Assembly: GCA_020161455.1 (NCBI GenBank)
Contig: JAIUNZ010000003.1
Span: 1 to 64,000, forward strand
Length of the DNA stretch: 64,000 nt
Source of the DNA: Bacteroidota bacterium
Lineage (GTDB): Bacteria; Bacteroidota; Bacteroidia; Flavobacteriales; Flavobacteriaceae
Direction of reading: 5' to 3'
This document shows, one piece after another, positions 29,403 to 37,820 of the stretch. The notes beneath the pieces are model-generated. The model saw only the letters and a program-made list of their open reading frames with translations. It was not told where the DNA came from and searched no databases. The stretch's first letter is position 1. Each line of letters opens with the position of its first letter. The position numbers were made by a program, and so were the translations under genes.

Positions 29403-29849
29403 TTATCCTTGTTTTAGAGGAGAATCTCCAGTTACAGTTATACCCATAGATCTAGCTGTTCCAGCAATCATGCTCATAGCTGATTCAATTGTAAATGCAT
29501 TTAAATCTACCATCTTATCTTCAGCAATAGCCTTAATTTGATCCCAAGTTACATTAGCAACTTTTTTTCTGTTAGGCTGGCCTGAACCAGATTTCAATTT
29601 AGCAGCATCCATTAACTGAATAGCAGCAGGTGGAGTTTTTACAACAAAATCGAATGATTTGTCTTTGTACACGGTAATTTGTACCGGTAACACTTTGCCA
29701 GGTTGATCTTGGGTTCTAGCATTAAACTGCTTACAGAATTCCATGATATTAACACCAGCAGCTCCCAGAGCAGGTCCAACCGGTGGCGACGGGTTCGCAG
29801 CACCTCCCTTAACTTGTAGTTTAACTACTTTACTAATCTCTTTAGCCAT
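29403..29849 (-). CDS. rplK: 50S ribosomal protein L11
   Basis: 148 aa. It carries the Pro-rich N-terminal helix segment [20 protein letters not shown] and the C-terminal RNA-binding domain. L11 belongs to the GTPase-associated centre. It sits between nusG and rplA in the standard order. Confidence 0.98.
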   Translation of the reverse strand: MAKEISKVVKLQVKGGAANPSPPVGPALGAAGVNIMEFCKQFNARTQDQPGKVLPVQITVYKDKSFDFVVKTPPAAIQLMDAAKLKSGSGQPNRKKVANVTWDQIKAIAEDKMVDLNAFTIESAMSMIAGTARSMGITVTGDSPLKQG

Positions 29850-29913
29850 TGTTTTTTAAAATTTACAATAATCTGTGGAAGCGGATTATTGCGGTTTATA
29901 ATAGTGTAACAAA

Positions 29914-30465
29914 TTATACTTTTTCAACTTGCATAAAACTCAATTCTAAAGGTGTCTTTCTTCCGAAAATCTTAACCATAACTTCGAGTTTACGCTTTTC
30001 TTCATTAATTTTTTCAATAGTTCCGTTGAAACCGTTGAAAGGACCATCAATAACCTTAATTGTTTCACCAATGTTGAATGGAATGTTTTGATTGTCAGCT
30101 GTAATTGATAATTCATCTACTTTTCCTAACATCCTATTTACTTCAGAAGTTCTTAATGGCACAGGATTTCCACCTTTTACCTCTCCTAAAAAACCAATAA
30201 CACCAGTAATCGATTTTATGATATGTGGTATCTCTCCCATTAAATTGGCTTCAACCATGACATAGCCAGGGAAATAAACTTTTTCTTTAGAAATTTTTTT
30301 ACCATCTCTAACTTGAACAACTTTTTCAGTTGGAACAAGCACTTGAGAAACGTAATCTGACATGCCTAATCTGCTTATTTCGGTTTCAATATAAGCTTTA
30401 ACCTTATTTTCTTGACCGCTTACCGCTCTAACAACATACCATTTTTTTGTACTAACTTCAGACAT
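29914..30465 (-). CDS. nusG: Transcription termination/antitermination protein NusG
   Basis: 183 aa. The N-terminal NGN domain opens WYVVRAVSGQENKVKAYIE and continues with VYFPGYVMVEA. The KOW domain near the C-terminus is GPFNGFNGTIEKI. It binds RNA polymerase and couples transcription with translation. It follows secE by 6 bp. Confidence 0.97.
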   Translation of the reverse strand: MSEVSTKKWYVVRAVSGQENKVKAYIETEISRLGMSDYVSQVLVPTEKVVQVRDGKKISKEKVYFPGYVMVEANLMGEIPHIIKSITGVIGFLGEVKGGNPVPLRTSEVNRMLGKVDELSITADNQNIPFNIGETIKVIDGPFNGFNGTIEKINEEKRKLEVMVKIFGRKTPLELSFMQVEKV

Positions 30466-30471
30466 CTTTAC

Positions 30472-30672
30472 TTATGAGTTTATCCAATTAAAAAGTGTTG
30501 CAATAGATTTTGCAAACATTTCATCTACACCCCACGTAGCAAGAGCAAGTACTATTGAAAAAACGGCAACAATAATAGTGTATCGTTGTACTTCAGCCCA
30601 AGGTGTCCAAGACACATTTGACTTTAATTCTTCAAAAGATTCGTTTATATAATTTAAAATTCCCATTGTCAT
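30472..30672 (-). CDS. secE: Preprotein translocase subunit SecE
   Basis: 66 aa with the SecE pattern ESFEELKSNVSWTPWAEVQR followed by one transmembrane helix (YTIIVAVFSIVLALATWGVD). It is the short single-span form that stabilises SecY. A second Met two codons in is an alternative start. It follows tRNA-Trp and precedes nusG. Confidence 0.94.
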   Translation of the reverse strand: MTMGILNYINESFEELKSNVSWTPWAEVQRYTIIVAVFSIVLALATWGVDEMFAKSIATLFNWINS

Positions 30673-30682
30673 ATATATTTTG

Positions 30683-30753
30683 CACGGGCGGAGGGATTCG
30701 AACCCCCATCAACGGTTTTGGAGACCGCTATTCTACCCTTGAACTACGCCCGT
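30683..30753 (-). tRNA. tRNA-Trp (anticodon CCA)
   Basis: The acceptor stem ACGGGCG/CGCCCGT, anticodon stem-loop with CTCCAAA and T-arm GGGGGTTCGAATCCC fit a complete tRNA of 71 nt with discriminator G. No CCA is encoded. It sits just upstream of secE and after the tuf terminator. Confidence 0.95.
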
Positions 30754-30761
30754 TTATAATT

Positions 30762-30793
30762 AAAAACCAGTGTCGTCTTTGCAAACGACACTG
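30762..30793 (-). terminator. Terminator after tuf
   Basis: CAGTGTCGT (30768-30776) pairs with ACGACACTG (30785-30793). The A5 on its left gives a T-run on the leftward transcript. It separates tuf from tRNA-Trp-secE. Confidence 0.8.
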
Positions 30794-30815
30794 ATTATTT
30801 TATTTTATTTAGAAA

Positions 30816-32003
30816 TTAATCTAAAATTTCAGTAACCTGACCTGCTCCTACAGTTCTACCACCTTCACGGATAGCGAAACGCAATCCAACATTCATAGCG
30901 ATAGCACTCAATAGAGTAACATCAATAGTTAAGTTATCTCCTGGCATAACCATCTCTACACCTGCTGGCAAAGCAATTACTCCAGTTACGTCAGTAGTAC
31001 GCACATAAAACTGAGGACGGTAGTTGTTGTGGAATGGAGTGTGACGACCACCTTCTTCTTTTTTCAAGATATAAACCTCAGCTTTAAATTTAGCATGTGG
31101 TTTTACTGAACCTGGCTTACAAATAACCATTCCTCTTTTAATATCTTCTTTTGCAACACCTCTTAATAAGATACCTGCATTATCTCCTGCTTCTCCTCTA
31201 TCAAGGATTTGACGGAACATTTCAATACCAGTAACAGTTGAAGTTAATTTCTCTGCACCCATACCAATGATTTCCACTGGATCTCCTGTATTACAAATAC
31301 CTGTTTCGATACGACCTGTAGCAACAGTTCCACGACCAGTAATTGTAAATACGTCTTCAACTGGCATCAAGAAAGGCTTGTTAACATCTCTTTCTGGCTC
31401 TTCAATCCATGCATCACATGCTTCCATCAATTCAAGAATTTTTGGTGTCCACGCTGGATCGTTATTCAATCCACCTAGAGCAGAACCTTGAATTACTGGT
31501 CCATTATCTCCATCATATTTATAGAAAGTCAACAAATCTCTGATTTCCATTTCAACCAATTCTAATAACTCGGCATCATCAACCATATCCACTTTATTCA
31601 TGAATACAACGATTCTTGGAATACCAACCTGACGTCCTAAAAGGATGTGTTCACGAGTTTGTGGCATTGGACCATCAGTAGCAGCAACTACTAAGATAGC
31701 ACCATCCATTTGAGCAGCACCAGTAACCATATTCTTTACGTAATCCGCGTGACCTGGACAATCAACGTGAGCGTAATGACGATTAGCAGTTTCATACTCA
31801 ACATGCGATGTATTAATTGTAATACCTCTTTCTTTCTCCTCTGGAGCGTTATCAATTTGATCAAACGATTTTGCCTGACAGAAACCAGCATCAGATAATA
31901 CTTTTGTAATTGCTGCAGTTAATGTAGTTTTTCCGTGATCCACGTGTCCAATTGTACCAATATTAAGGTGTGGTTTGGAACGATTAAAATTTTCTTTTGC
32001 CAT
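30816..32003 (-). CDS. tuf: Elongation factor Tu
   Basis: 395 aa, the standard length. P-loop GHVDHGKT is at residues 19-26, followed by [17 protein letters not shown] and NKVD. It delivers aminoacyl-tRNA to the ribosome. It is encoded directly after a tRNA cluster, the arrangement known for tufB in E. coli, and is followed by a strong terminator. Confidence 0.99.
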   Translation of the reverse strand: MAKENFNRSKPHLNIGTIGHVDHGKTTLTAAITKVLSDAGFCQAKSFDQIDNAPEEKERGITINTSHVEYETANRHYAHVDCPGHADYVKNMVTGAAQMDGAILVVAATDGPMPQTREHILLGRQVGIPRIVVFMNKVDMVDDAELLELVEMEIRDLLTFYKYDGDNGPVIQGSALGGLNNDPAWTPKILELMEACDAWIEEPERDVNKPFLMPVEDVFTITGRGTVATGRIETGICNTGDPVEIIGMGAEKLTSTVTGIEMFRQILDRGEAGDNAGILLRGVAKEDIKRGMVICKPGSVKPHAKFKAEVYILKKEEGGRHTPFHNNYRPQFYVRTTDVTGVIALPAGVEMVMPGDNLTIDVTLLSAIAMNVGLRFAIREGGRTVGAGQVTEILD

Positions 32004-32057
32004 TTTGCTTAATTTTTAATCTTAGTTATATATTTAGTGTTCAATTTTTTAATTTTG

Positions 32058-32129
32058 AGCCAATGACGGGAATTGAACCCGTGACCTCTTCCTTACCAAG
32101 GAAGCACTCTACCCCTGAGCTACACCGGC
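32058..32129 (-). tRNA. tRNA-Thr (anticodon GGT)
   Basis: Acceptor strands GCCGGTG and CATTGGC pair with two G-U wobbles. The anticodon loop TTGGTAA sits on the CTTCC/GGAAG stem, and the T-arm is ACGGGTTCAATTCCCGT. It is the tRNA closest to tuf. Confidence 0.95.
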
Positions 32130-32153
32130 GGTAAAGTTTTTGTTTCAGGTTTA

Positions 32154-32190
32154 AAGTTTCATGTTTGTAACAACTTGAAACTTGAAACTT
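32154..32190 (-). repeat. Inverted repeat between tRNA-Thr and tRNA-Tyr
   Basis: AAGTTTCATGTT (32154-32165) and AACTTGAAACTT (32172-32183) form an 11-of-12 bp stem, and the ACTTGAA unit is tandemly repeated to 32190. It occupies the spacer between the two tRNA genes. Confidence 0.55.
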
Positions 32191-32202
32191 ATAAACTTTT
32201 TG

Positions 32203-32284
32203 TGGGGAGAGCAGGATTCGAACCTGCGAAGACGTAGTCAGCGGATTTACAGTCCGCCCTCGTTGGCCGCTTGAGTATCTCCCC
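32203..32284 (-). tRNA. tRNA-Tyr (anticodon GTA)
   Basis: 82 nt with a long variable arm, acceptor GGGGAGA/TCTCCCC, anticodon loop CTGTAAA on the GCGGA/TCCGC stem, and discriminator A. Confidence 0.96.
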
Positions 32285-32340
32285 AAATTTTCCTTAACGT
32301 AAAAGAACGAGTTTCAAATCGCATTTGAAACAAAAAATAG

Positions 32341-32414
32341 AGCCGGCGGAGGGATTCGAACCCACGACCTGCTGATTACAAATCAGCTGCTCTAGCCAAC
32401 TGAGCTACGCTGGC
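32341..32414 (-). tRNA. tRNA-Thr (anticodon TGT)
   Basis: 74 nt, anticodon loop TTTGTAA on GCTGA/TCAGC. Acceptor strands GCCAGCG and CGCCGGC leave an A-C mismatch at the fourth pair, and the T-stem GTGGG/CCCTC leaves a T-T mismatch. All other features are normal. Confidence 0.92.
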
Positions 32415-32423
32415 AAACTCAAT

Positions 32424-32450
32424 AAAAAAGTCCGCTATTTCTAACGGACT
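32424..32450 (-). terminator. hpf terminator with a GAAA tetraloop
   Basis: On the leftward strand AGTCCGTTA pairs with TAGCGGACT around GAAA and is followed by T6. It lies 53 bp beyond the hpf stop. Its 5' arm coincides with the probable start of the tRNA-tuf transcript. Confidence 0.75.
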
Positions 32451-32451
32451 G

Positions 32452-32480
32452 CAAATGTATGGATTTTATCTTTTATTCAA
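32452..32480 (-). promoter_or_regulatory. Promoter of the tRNA-Thr/Tyr/Thr-tuf operon
   Basis: Leftward TTG (32480-32478), an 18-nt spacer and TACATTTG (32459-32452) fit the Bacteroidetes consensus, about 40 bp upstream of the first tRNA. Confidence 0.7.
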
Positions 32481-32503
32481 AACATTTTTTTAAAAATATT
32501 TTG

Positions 32504-32806
32504 TTAAATATGTGTTCTAACTTTTTCTTTACGTTTGATTAACAATCTTTCTAAGGATTCAGCAGCTAACTCAACTGCTTCTTCAAAAGTTTTACATTGT
32601 TTTTTTACTATAAAATCATCTCCAGGAACATGTATTTTAAATTCAACTCCTTTATTTTCTTTTTCACTTATGTTTTCGACTTTCAAGAAAACATCAGAGG
32701 ACACTACATTGTCGTAATATTTCTCTAATTTAGTTAATCTTAATTGAATAAAATTAACTAGTTTTTTGTCGATGTTAAAGTTTACCGCATGAACATTTAC
32801 TTTCAT
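32504..32806 (-). CDS. hpf: Ribosome hibernation-promoting factor, short form
   Basis: 100 aa, with the HPF/RaiA pattern: MKVNVHAVNFNIDKKLVNFI, LTKLEKYY, VFLKVENISEKENKGVE, and a basic C-terminal end (LIKRKEKVRTHI). There is no long-form C-terminal dimerisation domain. It binds the 30S subunit in stationary phase and inactivates ribosomes. It is the last gene of the rpsU-xerC-hpf group and ends at a GAAA-loop terminator. Confidence 0.93.
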   Translation of the reverse strand: MKVNVHAVNFNIDKKLVNFIQLRLTKLEKYYDNVVSSDVFLKVENISEKENKGVEFKIHVPGDDFIVKKQCKTFEEAVELAAESLERLLIKRKEKVRTHI

Positions 32807-32837
32807 AGTATTAGATTTAATTTGTTATACAATAAAA

Positions 32838-33734
32838 TTATTCGATTGTTCTTGGATGTGCATTTGAATATACCTTTTTCAGTTCTGAAAGACTGCTATG
32901 TGTATAAACTTGAGTTGATGCCAAGCTAGAATGACCTAATAATTCTTTTACTGAGTTAATATCTGCTCCGTTATTTAAAAGGTGTGTTGCAAAAGTATGC
33001 CTTAATATATGTGGACTCTTTTTTACCTTCTCGGAGACATTACTAAAGTAATAATTTATTATACGATACACAAGAGAATCATTTAATTTAACGCCATTTA
33101 TTTTTATAAACAAATATTTATTTGATTTTGCATCAGTTAGAGAAGCTCTTATTTCAATATATTTAACAATATCGTCTTTAACATTTGGTAAAATTGGAAT
33201 TATTCGTTCTTTATTTCGCTTACCAAGCACCTTTATTGTTTCATTATACTCATCAAAATTTTGAATTTCAAGATTTATTAATTCACTTCTTCGAATTCCT
33301 GTTGTATAAAACAAATCAATTATTAACTTGTTTCGGATTCCTTCAAAATCATCTGAAAAAGTTAAATGGTTTAACACTTGATTTAATTCTTTTTCTGAAA
33401 ATGGAATTTGAAGTTTTTTAGGTGTTTTTAAAGCCTTATGTTTTGCTAAAGGTGTAACGTCGATTTGTTTTGATTTTAACAGATACTTATAAAACGCTTT
33501 TAATGAAGCTATTTTTCTATTAATTGAAGTGTTTGAAATTTCATTTTCCGATAGGAAAATTATCCAAGATCGAATTTGATTATAATTTACATTCAGTAAA
33601 TTATCTTCCTCAAAATGTTTTGCAAGATGCGACTGAAAAAATAACAAATCTTTACTATAGGCTAATACAGTGTGCGAAGAATAGTTTCTCTCTAATTGGA
33701 GATAGTCTTGAAATTTCTTTAAATAATTCGTCAT
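32838..33734 (-). CDS. xerC: Tyrosine recombinase XerC
   Basis: 298 aa from the preferred start MTNYLKKF at 33734; a start seven codons upstream is possible. An N-terminal core-binding SAM-like domain is followed by the catalytic domain with Arg148, Lys172, His242, Arg245, His268 and nucleophile Tyr277 (VYTH). It resolves chromosome dimers at dif with XerD. No integrase-specific extension or att site is nearby, and the position between rpsU and hpf fits a housekeeping gene. Confidence 0.92.
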   Translation of the reverse strand: MTNYLKKFQDYLQLERNYSSHTVLAYSKDLLFFQSHLAKHFEEDNLLNVNYNQIRSWIIFLSENEISNTSINRKIASLKAFYKYLLKSKQIDVTPLAKHKALKTPKKLQIPFSEKELNQVLNHLTFSDDFEGIRNKLIIDLFYTTGIRRSELINLEIQNFDEYNETIKVLGKRNKERIIPILPNVKDDIVKYIEIRASLTDAKSNKYLFIKINGVKLNDSLVYRIINYYFSNVSEKVKKSPHILRHTFATHLLNNGADINSVKELLGHSSLASTQVYTHSSLSELKKVYSNAHPRTIE

Positions 33735-33806
33735 AAAAAAACTGTAAGTCATCAAAGTTAGAAAACTTCAATAACTTACAGTTAGATATTTTGAAAAATT
33801 TGAGTA

Positions 33807-34001
33807 TTAACTTTCTAAACCGTCTTTCATGTTTTGAATGTAAGCTGCTTTTTGAATTTCAGCTCTTCTTGCTACTGAAGGTTTTGTAAAAGCTTGTCTA
33901 GCTCTTAATTGACGAACAGTTCCTGTTTTGTCAAATTTTCTTTTATAGCGCTTTAATGCTCTATCGATATTTTCTCCGTCTTTAATTGGTATAATTAACA
34001 T
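33807..34001 (-). CDS. rpsU: 30S ribosomal protein S21
   Basis: 64 aa. It opens MLIIPIKDGENIDRALKRYK and continues with the basic QLRARQAF segment typical of bS21. In Flavobacterium, bS21 helps hide the anti-Shine-Dalgarno of 16S rRNA, and its own mRNA carries an exceptional Shine-Dalgarno, giving autoregulation (published for F. johnsoniae, from memory). The same leader signal is present here. It is first in a leftward group with xerC and hpf. Confidence 0.97.
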   Translation of the reverse strand: MLIIPIKDGENIDRALKRYKRKFDKTGTVRQLRARQAFTKPSVARRAEIQKAAYIQNMKDGLES

Positions 34002-34006
34002 AATAA

Positions 34007-34020
34007 AATCACCTCCTCTC
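34007..34020 (-). promoter_or_regulatory. Extended Shine-Dalgarno of rpsU
   Basis: GAGAGGAGGTGATT lies 5-18 nt before the start codon, and its AGGAGGTGA core is complementary to the 16S 3' end. Other genes in the window lack such a site, so this one is probably the bS21 autoregulatory signal. Confidence 0.85.
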
Positions 34021-34149
34021 GTTAAGTTTGCAAAAGTAATATATTTTTTTTATTCTTAAGTTATTAATCATTAATTATTTGTTAAATTTTTTTTGCCGTT
34101 CTGTTTAAATTCTTTTAGAAAGAAATAATTTCAAGGTAAAACACAATCA

Positions 34150-35319
34150 TTATTTTACCGCAGGCTTATAGTTTTGTTTATCAATAATCATTTTAGACAA
34201 AATCTCTCTTAAGATTTCAGATGTACCACCGCCAATTGGACCTAAACGACTGTCTCTTAATAAGCGTGCTAACGGATAATCCTCCATATAACCATAACCT
34301 CCTAACATTTGCAAACAACTATAAATTGTTTCGTCAGCCACTTGTGTCGATTTTAATTTTGCCATAGTTGCTTCTTTAACCACATATTCTCCTTTGTTTA
34401 GTCTAGCAATGGCTGCATAATTAAATATTTTGCAATGTTCAACATCAGTTGCGTGATTTATCATTGTATGTCTTAAAGCCTGGAACTTGTCAATAGTTGT
34501 TCCGAATGCTTCTCGTTTTGACATGTAATCAATCGTATATTCAATAGCATATTCAGCTCTGGCGTGTCCATTGATTGCCATTATTAAACGTTCTAATGCA
34601 AAATGTTGCATGATATACGGAAAACCTTTTCCTTCTTCTCCCATCAAATTATCTTCTGATATTTCAACATTATCAAAGGCAATTTCTGCTGTATCAGAAG
34701 CTCTCCATCCTAACTTATCAAGCTTAGTTGCCGAAATTCCTTTAAGACTTGTGTCCATCAAGAACATACTTATCCCTTTATTTCCTAATTCTGGACTTGT
34801 TTTTGCCGCCACTACATAATAATCTGCATATACTCCGTTTGTAATAAATGTTTTTGAACCATTAATTACATATTTATTTCCTTTCTTCACTGCTGTTGTT
34901 CGCATTCCTGCTACATCACTCCCACCGAAAGGCTCTGTTATGCAAAGCGCACCTATTTTATCGCCCAAAATACTTGGTGCCAAATAATCTTGTTTGATTT
35001 GTTCACTTCCCTCTGCATTCAAATGCGTCATGGCCAAATAGGCATGTGCCCACATAGCAGCAGCAAAACCTGATGAGTTAATTTTCTGAAGTTCTTCTAA
35101 GAAAATCACGGTGTAAAATAAATCTAAATTCATTCCGCCATACGCTTCTGGATAAGCAATTCCGAAAAAACCCATTTCGCCAAATTTTTTCCAAATAAAA
35201 GGCTCAATTGTTCCTGTTTTTTCCCATTTTTCTATATGTGGAACAACTTCTTTACTCAGAAAATCTTTTAAACTTTTTCTAAACAATTCGTGCTCTTCTG
35301 TAAAATATGATAACTGCAT
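34150..35319 (-). CDS. Acyl-CoA dehydrogenase, 389 aa
   Basis: A flavin enzyme of fatty-acid or branched-chain acyl-CoA β-oxidation. It shows the family segments CITEPFGGSD, INGSKTFITNG and SKREAFGTTI. The usual C-terminal catalytic YEGT is replaced by GGGTSE. Instead, Glu256 in the ARAEYAIEY helix aligns with the catalytic Glu of long-chain and isovaleryl-type dehydrogenases. FAD- and substrate-binding regions look complete, so it should be active. The substrate cannot be read from sequence. Confidence 0.92.
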   Translation of the reverse strand: MQLSYFTEEHELFRKSLKDFLSKEVVPHIEKWEKTGTIEPFIWKKFGEMGFFGIAYPEAYGGMNLDLFYTVIFLEELQKINSSGFAAAMWAHAYLAMTHLNAEGSEQIKQDYLAPSILGDKIGALCITEPFGGSDVAGMRTTAVKKGNKYVINGSKTFITNGVYADYYVVAAKTSPELGNKGISMFLMDTSLKGISATKLDKLGWRASDTAEIAFDNVEISEDNLMGEEGKGFPYIMQHFALERLIMAINGHARAEYAIEYTIDYMSKREAFGTTIDKFQALRHTMINHATDVEHCKIFNYAAIARLNKGEYVVKEATMAKLKSTQVADETIYSCLQMLGGYGYMEDYPLARLLRDSRLGPIGGGTSEILREILSKMIIDKQNYKPAVK

Positions 35320-35347
35320 ATATATGACTGTTTTTTTGTGTTATTTT

Positions 35348-36238
35348 TTAGAATTCCAAATATAAGGCAATTATTTTTATCTTATCGACAGGAAATCCTT
35401 TAATTTTTGTTAAATCCTCAATTTTAATATCTCCATTCATACTTCTGTAGGTAACAATATCTTTTGCTAATTGATAATTAAAAAAAGGGAATTTAGTTAG
35501 GTCTTTTGATGATGCAGAGTTTATATTAATTTTTTTAACATTAGAAATTGATTTAATTATGAAAGAAGCATTTAATTTTTCAATTACTTCAGGTGTCAAT
35601 CCCCAAATATCGTTTATCTGCTCCATGGAAACAAAACAACCATATTTTTCTTTTTCATTTAAAATTCTATCAGAAATTTTATCACCAATTCCATAAACCT
35701 TCATTAAATCCTCTTTTGTAGCAGTATTTATATCTAGCACTACCATTTTTTCTTTTGAATAAAAATCTTTTTTTGAATAAACTTGATAGTTTGATTTTTT
35801 ATTTTTAGCCCATTCGGGAAATTTAAAATAGGGAGAAATGGCATTCAGTAATGAATCGGATATTTTAGTTACTATCTGAAATTCTTCTGCCGAATTAACA
35901 TATTTATTCTCTTTTCGAAAAGCCAATAACCTATCTATTTCAGCTACTTTCATTCCAAGTTTATAACCTTTAAAATCGGTAATGAAATTCGGATTGAATG
36001 GGTAAATTGTTGTTTTGTTTTTTGAATTTGCTGCAAGAAATTTTAAACTATCAATTGATTTTTGATTGGACAACCAACTTTCTTTGGCTTTAACATCTAT
36101 TTTTGGAACATCAAAATTATAGAAGAAGTAATACCCTTGAAGGATAATAATAATTGCAAACAACATGATTACTCCAATCTTTTGGCTTTTAGAATAATTC
36201 AAATATGATTTTAGAATGTTTGTTTTATCGTTTTGCAT
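35348..36238 (-). CDS. Membrane-anchored helix-hairpin-helix protein (ComEA-like), 296 aa
   Basis: An N-terminal transmembrane helix (IGVIMLFAIIIILQGYYFF) is followed by two clear helix-hairpin-helix repeats: LDINTATKEDLMKVYGIGDK and ININSASSKDLTKF. A more degenerate copy lies before them. This layout resembles ComEA-type DNA-binding proteins, though competence is not proven. Gaps of 3 bp to the PspC gene and 28 bp to the acyl-CoA dehydrogenase gene suggest a shared transcript. Confidence 0.8.
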   Translation of the reverse strand: MQNDKTNILKSYLNYSKSQKIGVIMLFAIIIILQGYYFFYNFDVPKIDVKAKESWLSNQKSIDSLKFLAANSKNKTTIYPFNPNFITDFKGYKLGMKVAEIDRLLAFRKENKYVNSAEEFQIVTKISDSLLNAISPYFKFPEWAKNKKSNYQVYSKKDFYSKEKMVVLDINTATKEDLMKVYGIGDKISDRILNEKEKYGCFVSMEQINDIWGLTPEVIEKLNASFIIKSISNVKKININSASSKDLTKFPFFNYQLAKDIVTYRSMNGDIKIEDLTKIKGFPVDKIKIIALYLEF

Positions 36239-36241
36239 TGC

Positions 36242-36469
36242 TTACAAATCAAAAACTGAAGTTCGTTTCCCTCTAATTAAATCTTTCAATTTTATCCAAA
36301 AAGCTAAGGTTAGATATACCCCAAACCAAAGTCCAGCAGTTACAAAAGAGATGTAAATAAAAAATATTCTAACATTTGAAGTTCTCATTCCCAATTTGTC
36401 TGCCAAGCGAGAAGACACATGAAATCCATGTTTTTCAAAAAAATATTTTAGCTTTATTATCGGAGACAT
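36242..36469 (-). CDS. PspC domain membrane protein, 75 aa
   Basis: A short PspC-type protein: the FHVSSRLADKLGMRTSNVRI segment matches the PspC motif and is followed by a hydrophobic region FFIYISFVTAGLWFGVYLTL. PspC domains sense envelope stress in proteobacteria. Here no other psp genes are near. It precedes the helix-hairpin-helix protein on the same strand. Confidence 0.75.
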   Translation of the reverse strand: MSPIIKLKYFFEKHGFHVSSRLADKLGMRTSNVRIFFIYISFVTAGLWFGVYLTLAFWIKLKDLIRGKRTSVFDL

Positions 36470-36493
36470 CCCTTCTTGTTTTGTGGGTTAAAA

Positions 36494-37765
36494 TTAAGAT
36501 TTTAATAATTGAATTCCAATGCTACATTGCAAACATTTATTTGCGTTGCAATATTCATTTTTTAATTGCAATAAAGATTGCGAATCGAATGCATTTTTTG
36601 ATTGAATTTTAAACCTATTGAACTTTTCAATTATTGTATTTCTTTCGGGTTGCATTTCAAACATGGTTTCCAATAGTGTTTCTGAAATTTCTTTTCCTAT
36701 ACTTTTAGCATAGGCAAATTGAATCGGAATTATAGAATTTATAATAATCAAATCGATAAAAGATTTCGATAATTTTTTCTGCTTTTTGACACTTTCTTTA
36801 TCTAGTTGATAATGTGTTTGCCAATAACTTCCTGTTTCAACTTCAAACAATGAATAGAAATCGGTTAATTTGTTTAAACTAATTATTTTTGAAAACAAAT
36901 TTTCTTGTTGATGATAAACCTTTGCCAATTGTGCCAATCGAATGGTAGGGAAGTTATCTGGTCTGTGTTTAAAAAACTGCACAGGTGCTAAAATAGTTTT
37001 TTGTAATTGATGTTTTTGAGTTAAATAATCAACTCTTTTTTTCAATTCTTTGGTATAATTATCTTCCGCTTCAAATGGAATCAAACCAGTTTGATCAAAA
37101 AACAATGCCTCTAAGTTCTCAACATCTACCCGTTCTTTTCTAATGACTGAAAATGGTATTGATTGTGCCATTTTTAAAAAAACTTCTCCATTAGTGTTTA
37201 AACCAAAGTTTTTTGCCAACATACAAAATAACACAGCTTCCCAATCATAGCTTAATATCTTTAACAGTTTCTGAATTGGCATTGTTTTTCGTTCTAACCG
37301 TTCAAAGAATAACCTTTCTTTCCAATTTTTTAGGATAAAATCATCAACTGATGCAATTTGATTTTCACAAAAAATCCATGATTTTGGTGAAAGCAATGAT
37401 TGATAATTTTCTAAAACTTCTTTTGCAACATGATGCTTCAATTCAAGAGTTGGTATTTCTGAGTTATCCTTTCTAAAAATTGGTGTGTCGTATTCCCAAA
37501 CAACATGTAGAATTACATTGTCATAATTATTGTCTTTTTCGTGATGATGCAAATACCAGTCGGAAGATTTTATATGAATTTCAATATTTCCAGCCCATTT
37601 TTGTCGATCAATAAGTATTTGTCCATTAAAAAAATCTGGACCTGTTTGTTGTAAATAATTGCCAACATTTATTATGTGCATTGGTTCACCATTAACCGTT
37701 TTTAGGTTAGAAAAATCAAACTTCTTATATTGCCACACGTAATGAAGAAAATCTTCTTTCATCAA
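36494..37765 (-). CDS. DUF2851 family protein, 423 aa
   Basis: The sequence matches the DUF2851 pattern I know from Bacteroidetes: EDFLHYVWQYKKFD, QQTGPDFFNGQILID, GNIEIHIKSSDWYLHHH and the C-terminal ECNxxxCLQC-like NANKCLQCSIG. Cytoplasmic, function unknown. An alternative start is the second Met. It heads the small group with PspC and the HhH protein. Confidence 0.85.
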   Translation of the reverse strand: MMKEDFLHYVWQYKKFDFSNLKTVNGEPMHIINVGNYLQQTGPDFFNGQILIDRQKWAGNIEIHIKSSDWYLHHHEKDNNYDNVILHVVWEYDTPIFRKDNSEIPTLELKHHVAKEVLENYQSLLSPKSWIFCENQIASVDDFILKNWKERLFFERLERKTMPIQKLLKILSYDWEAVLFCMLAKNFGLNTNGEVFLKMAQSIPFSVIRKERVDVENLEALFFDQTGLIPFEAEDNYTKELKKRVDYLTQKHQLQKTILAPVQFFKHRPDNFPTIRLAQLAKVYHQQENLFSKIISLNKLTDFYSLFEVETGSYWQTHYQLDKESVKKQKKLSKSFIDLIIINSIIPIQFAYAKSIGKEISETLLETMFEMQPERNTIIEKFNRFKIQSKNAFDSQSLLQLKNEYCNANKCLQCSIGIQLLKS

Positions 37766-37820
37766 AAAACAAATTAAAACACTAAAGTAAGAAATTTACT
37801 TTTACACTCATCCAAATACT

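Noticed and set aside
30816-32003. tuf as a possible duplicated tufA/tufB pair
   Set aside because: Only one copy is in the window, so copy number cannot be judged.
32838-33734. Xer-type recombinase as a sign of a mobile element
   Set aside because: It has XerC size and motifs, sits between rpsU and hpf, and has no att-like repeats or cargo genes near.
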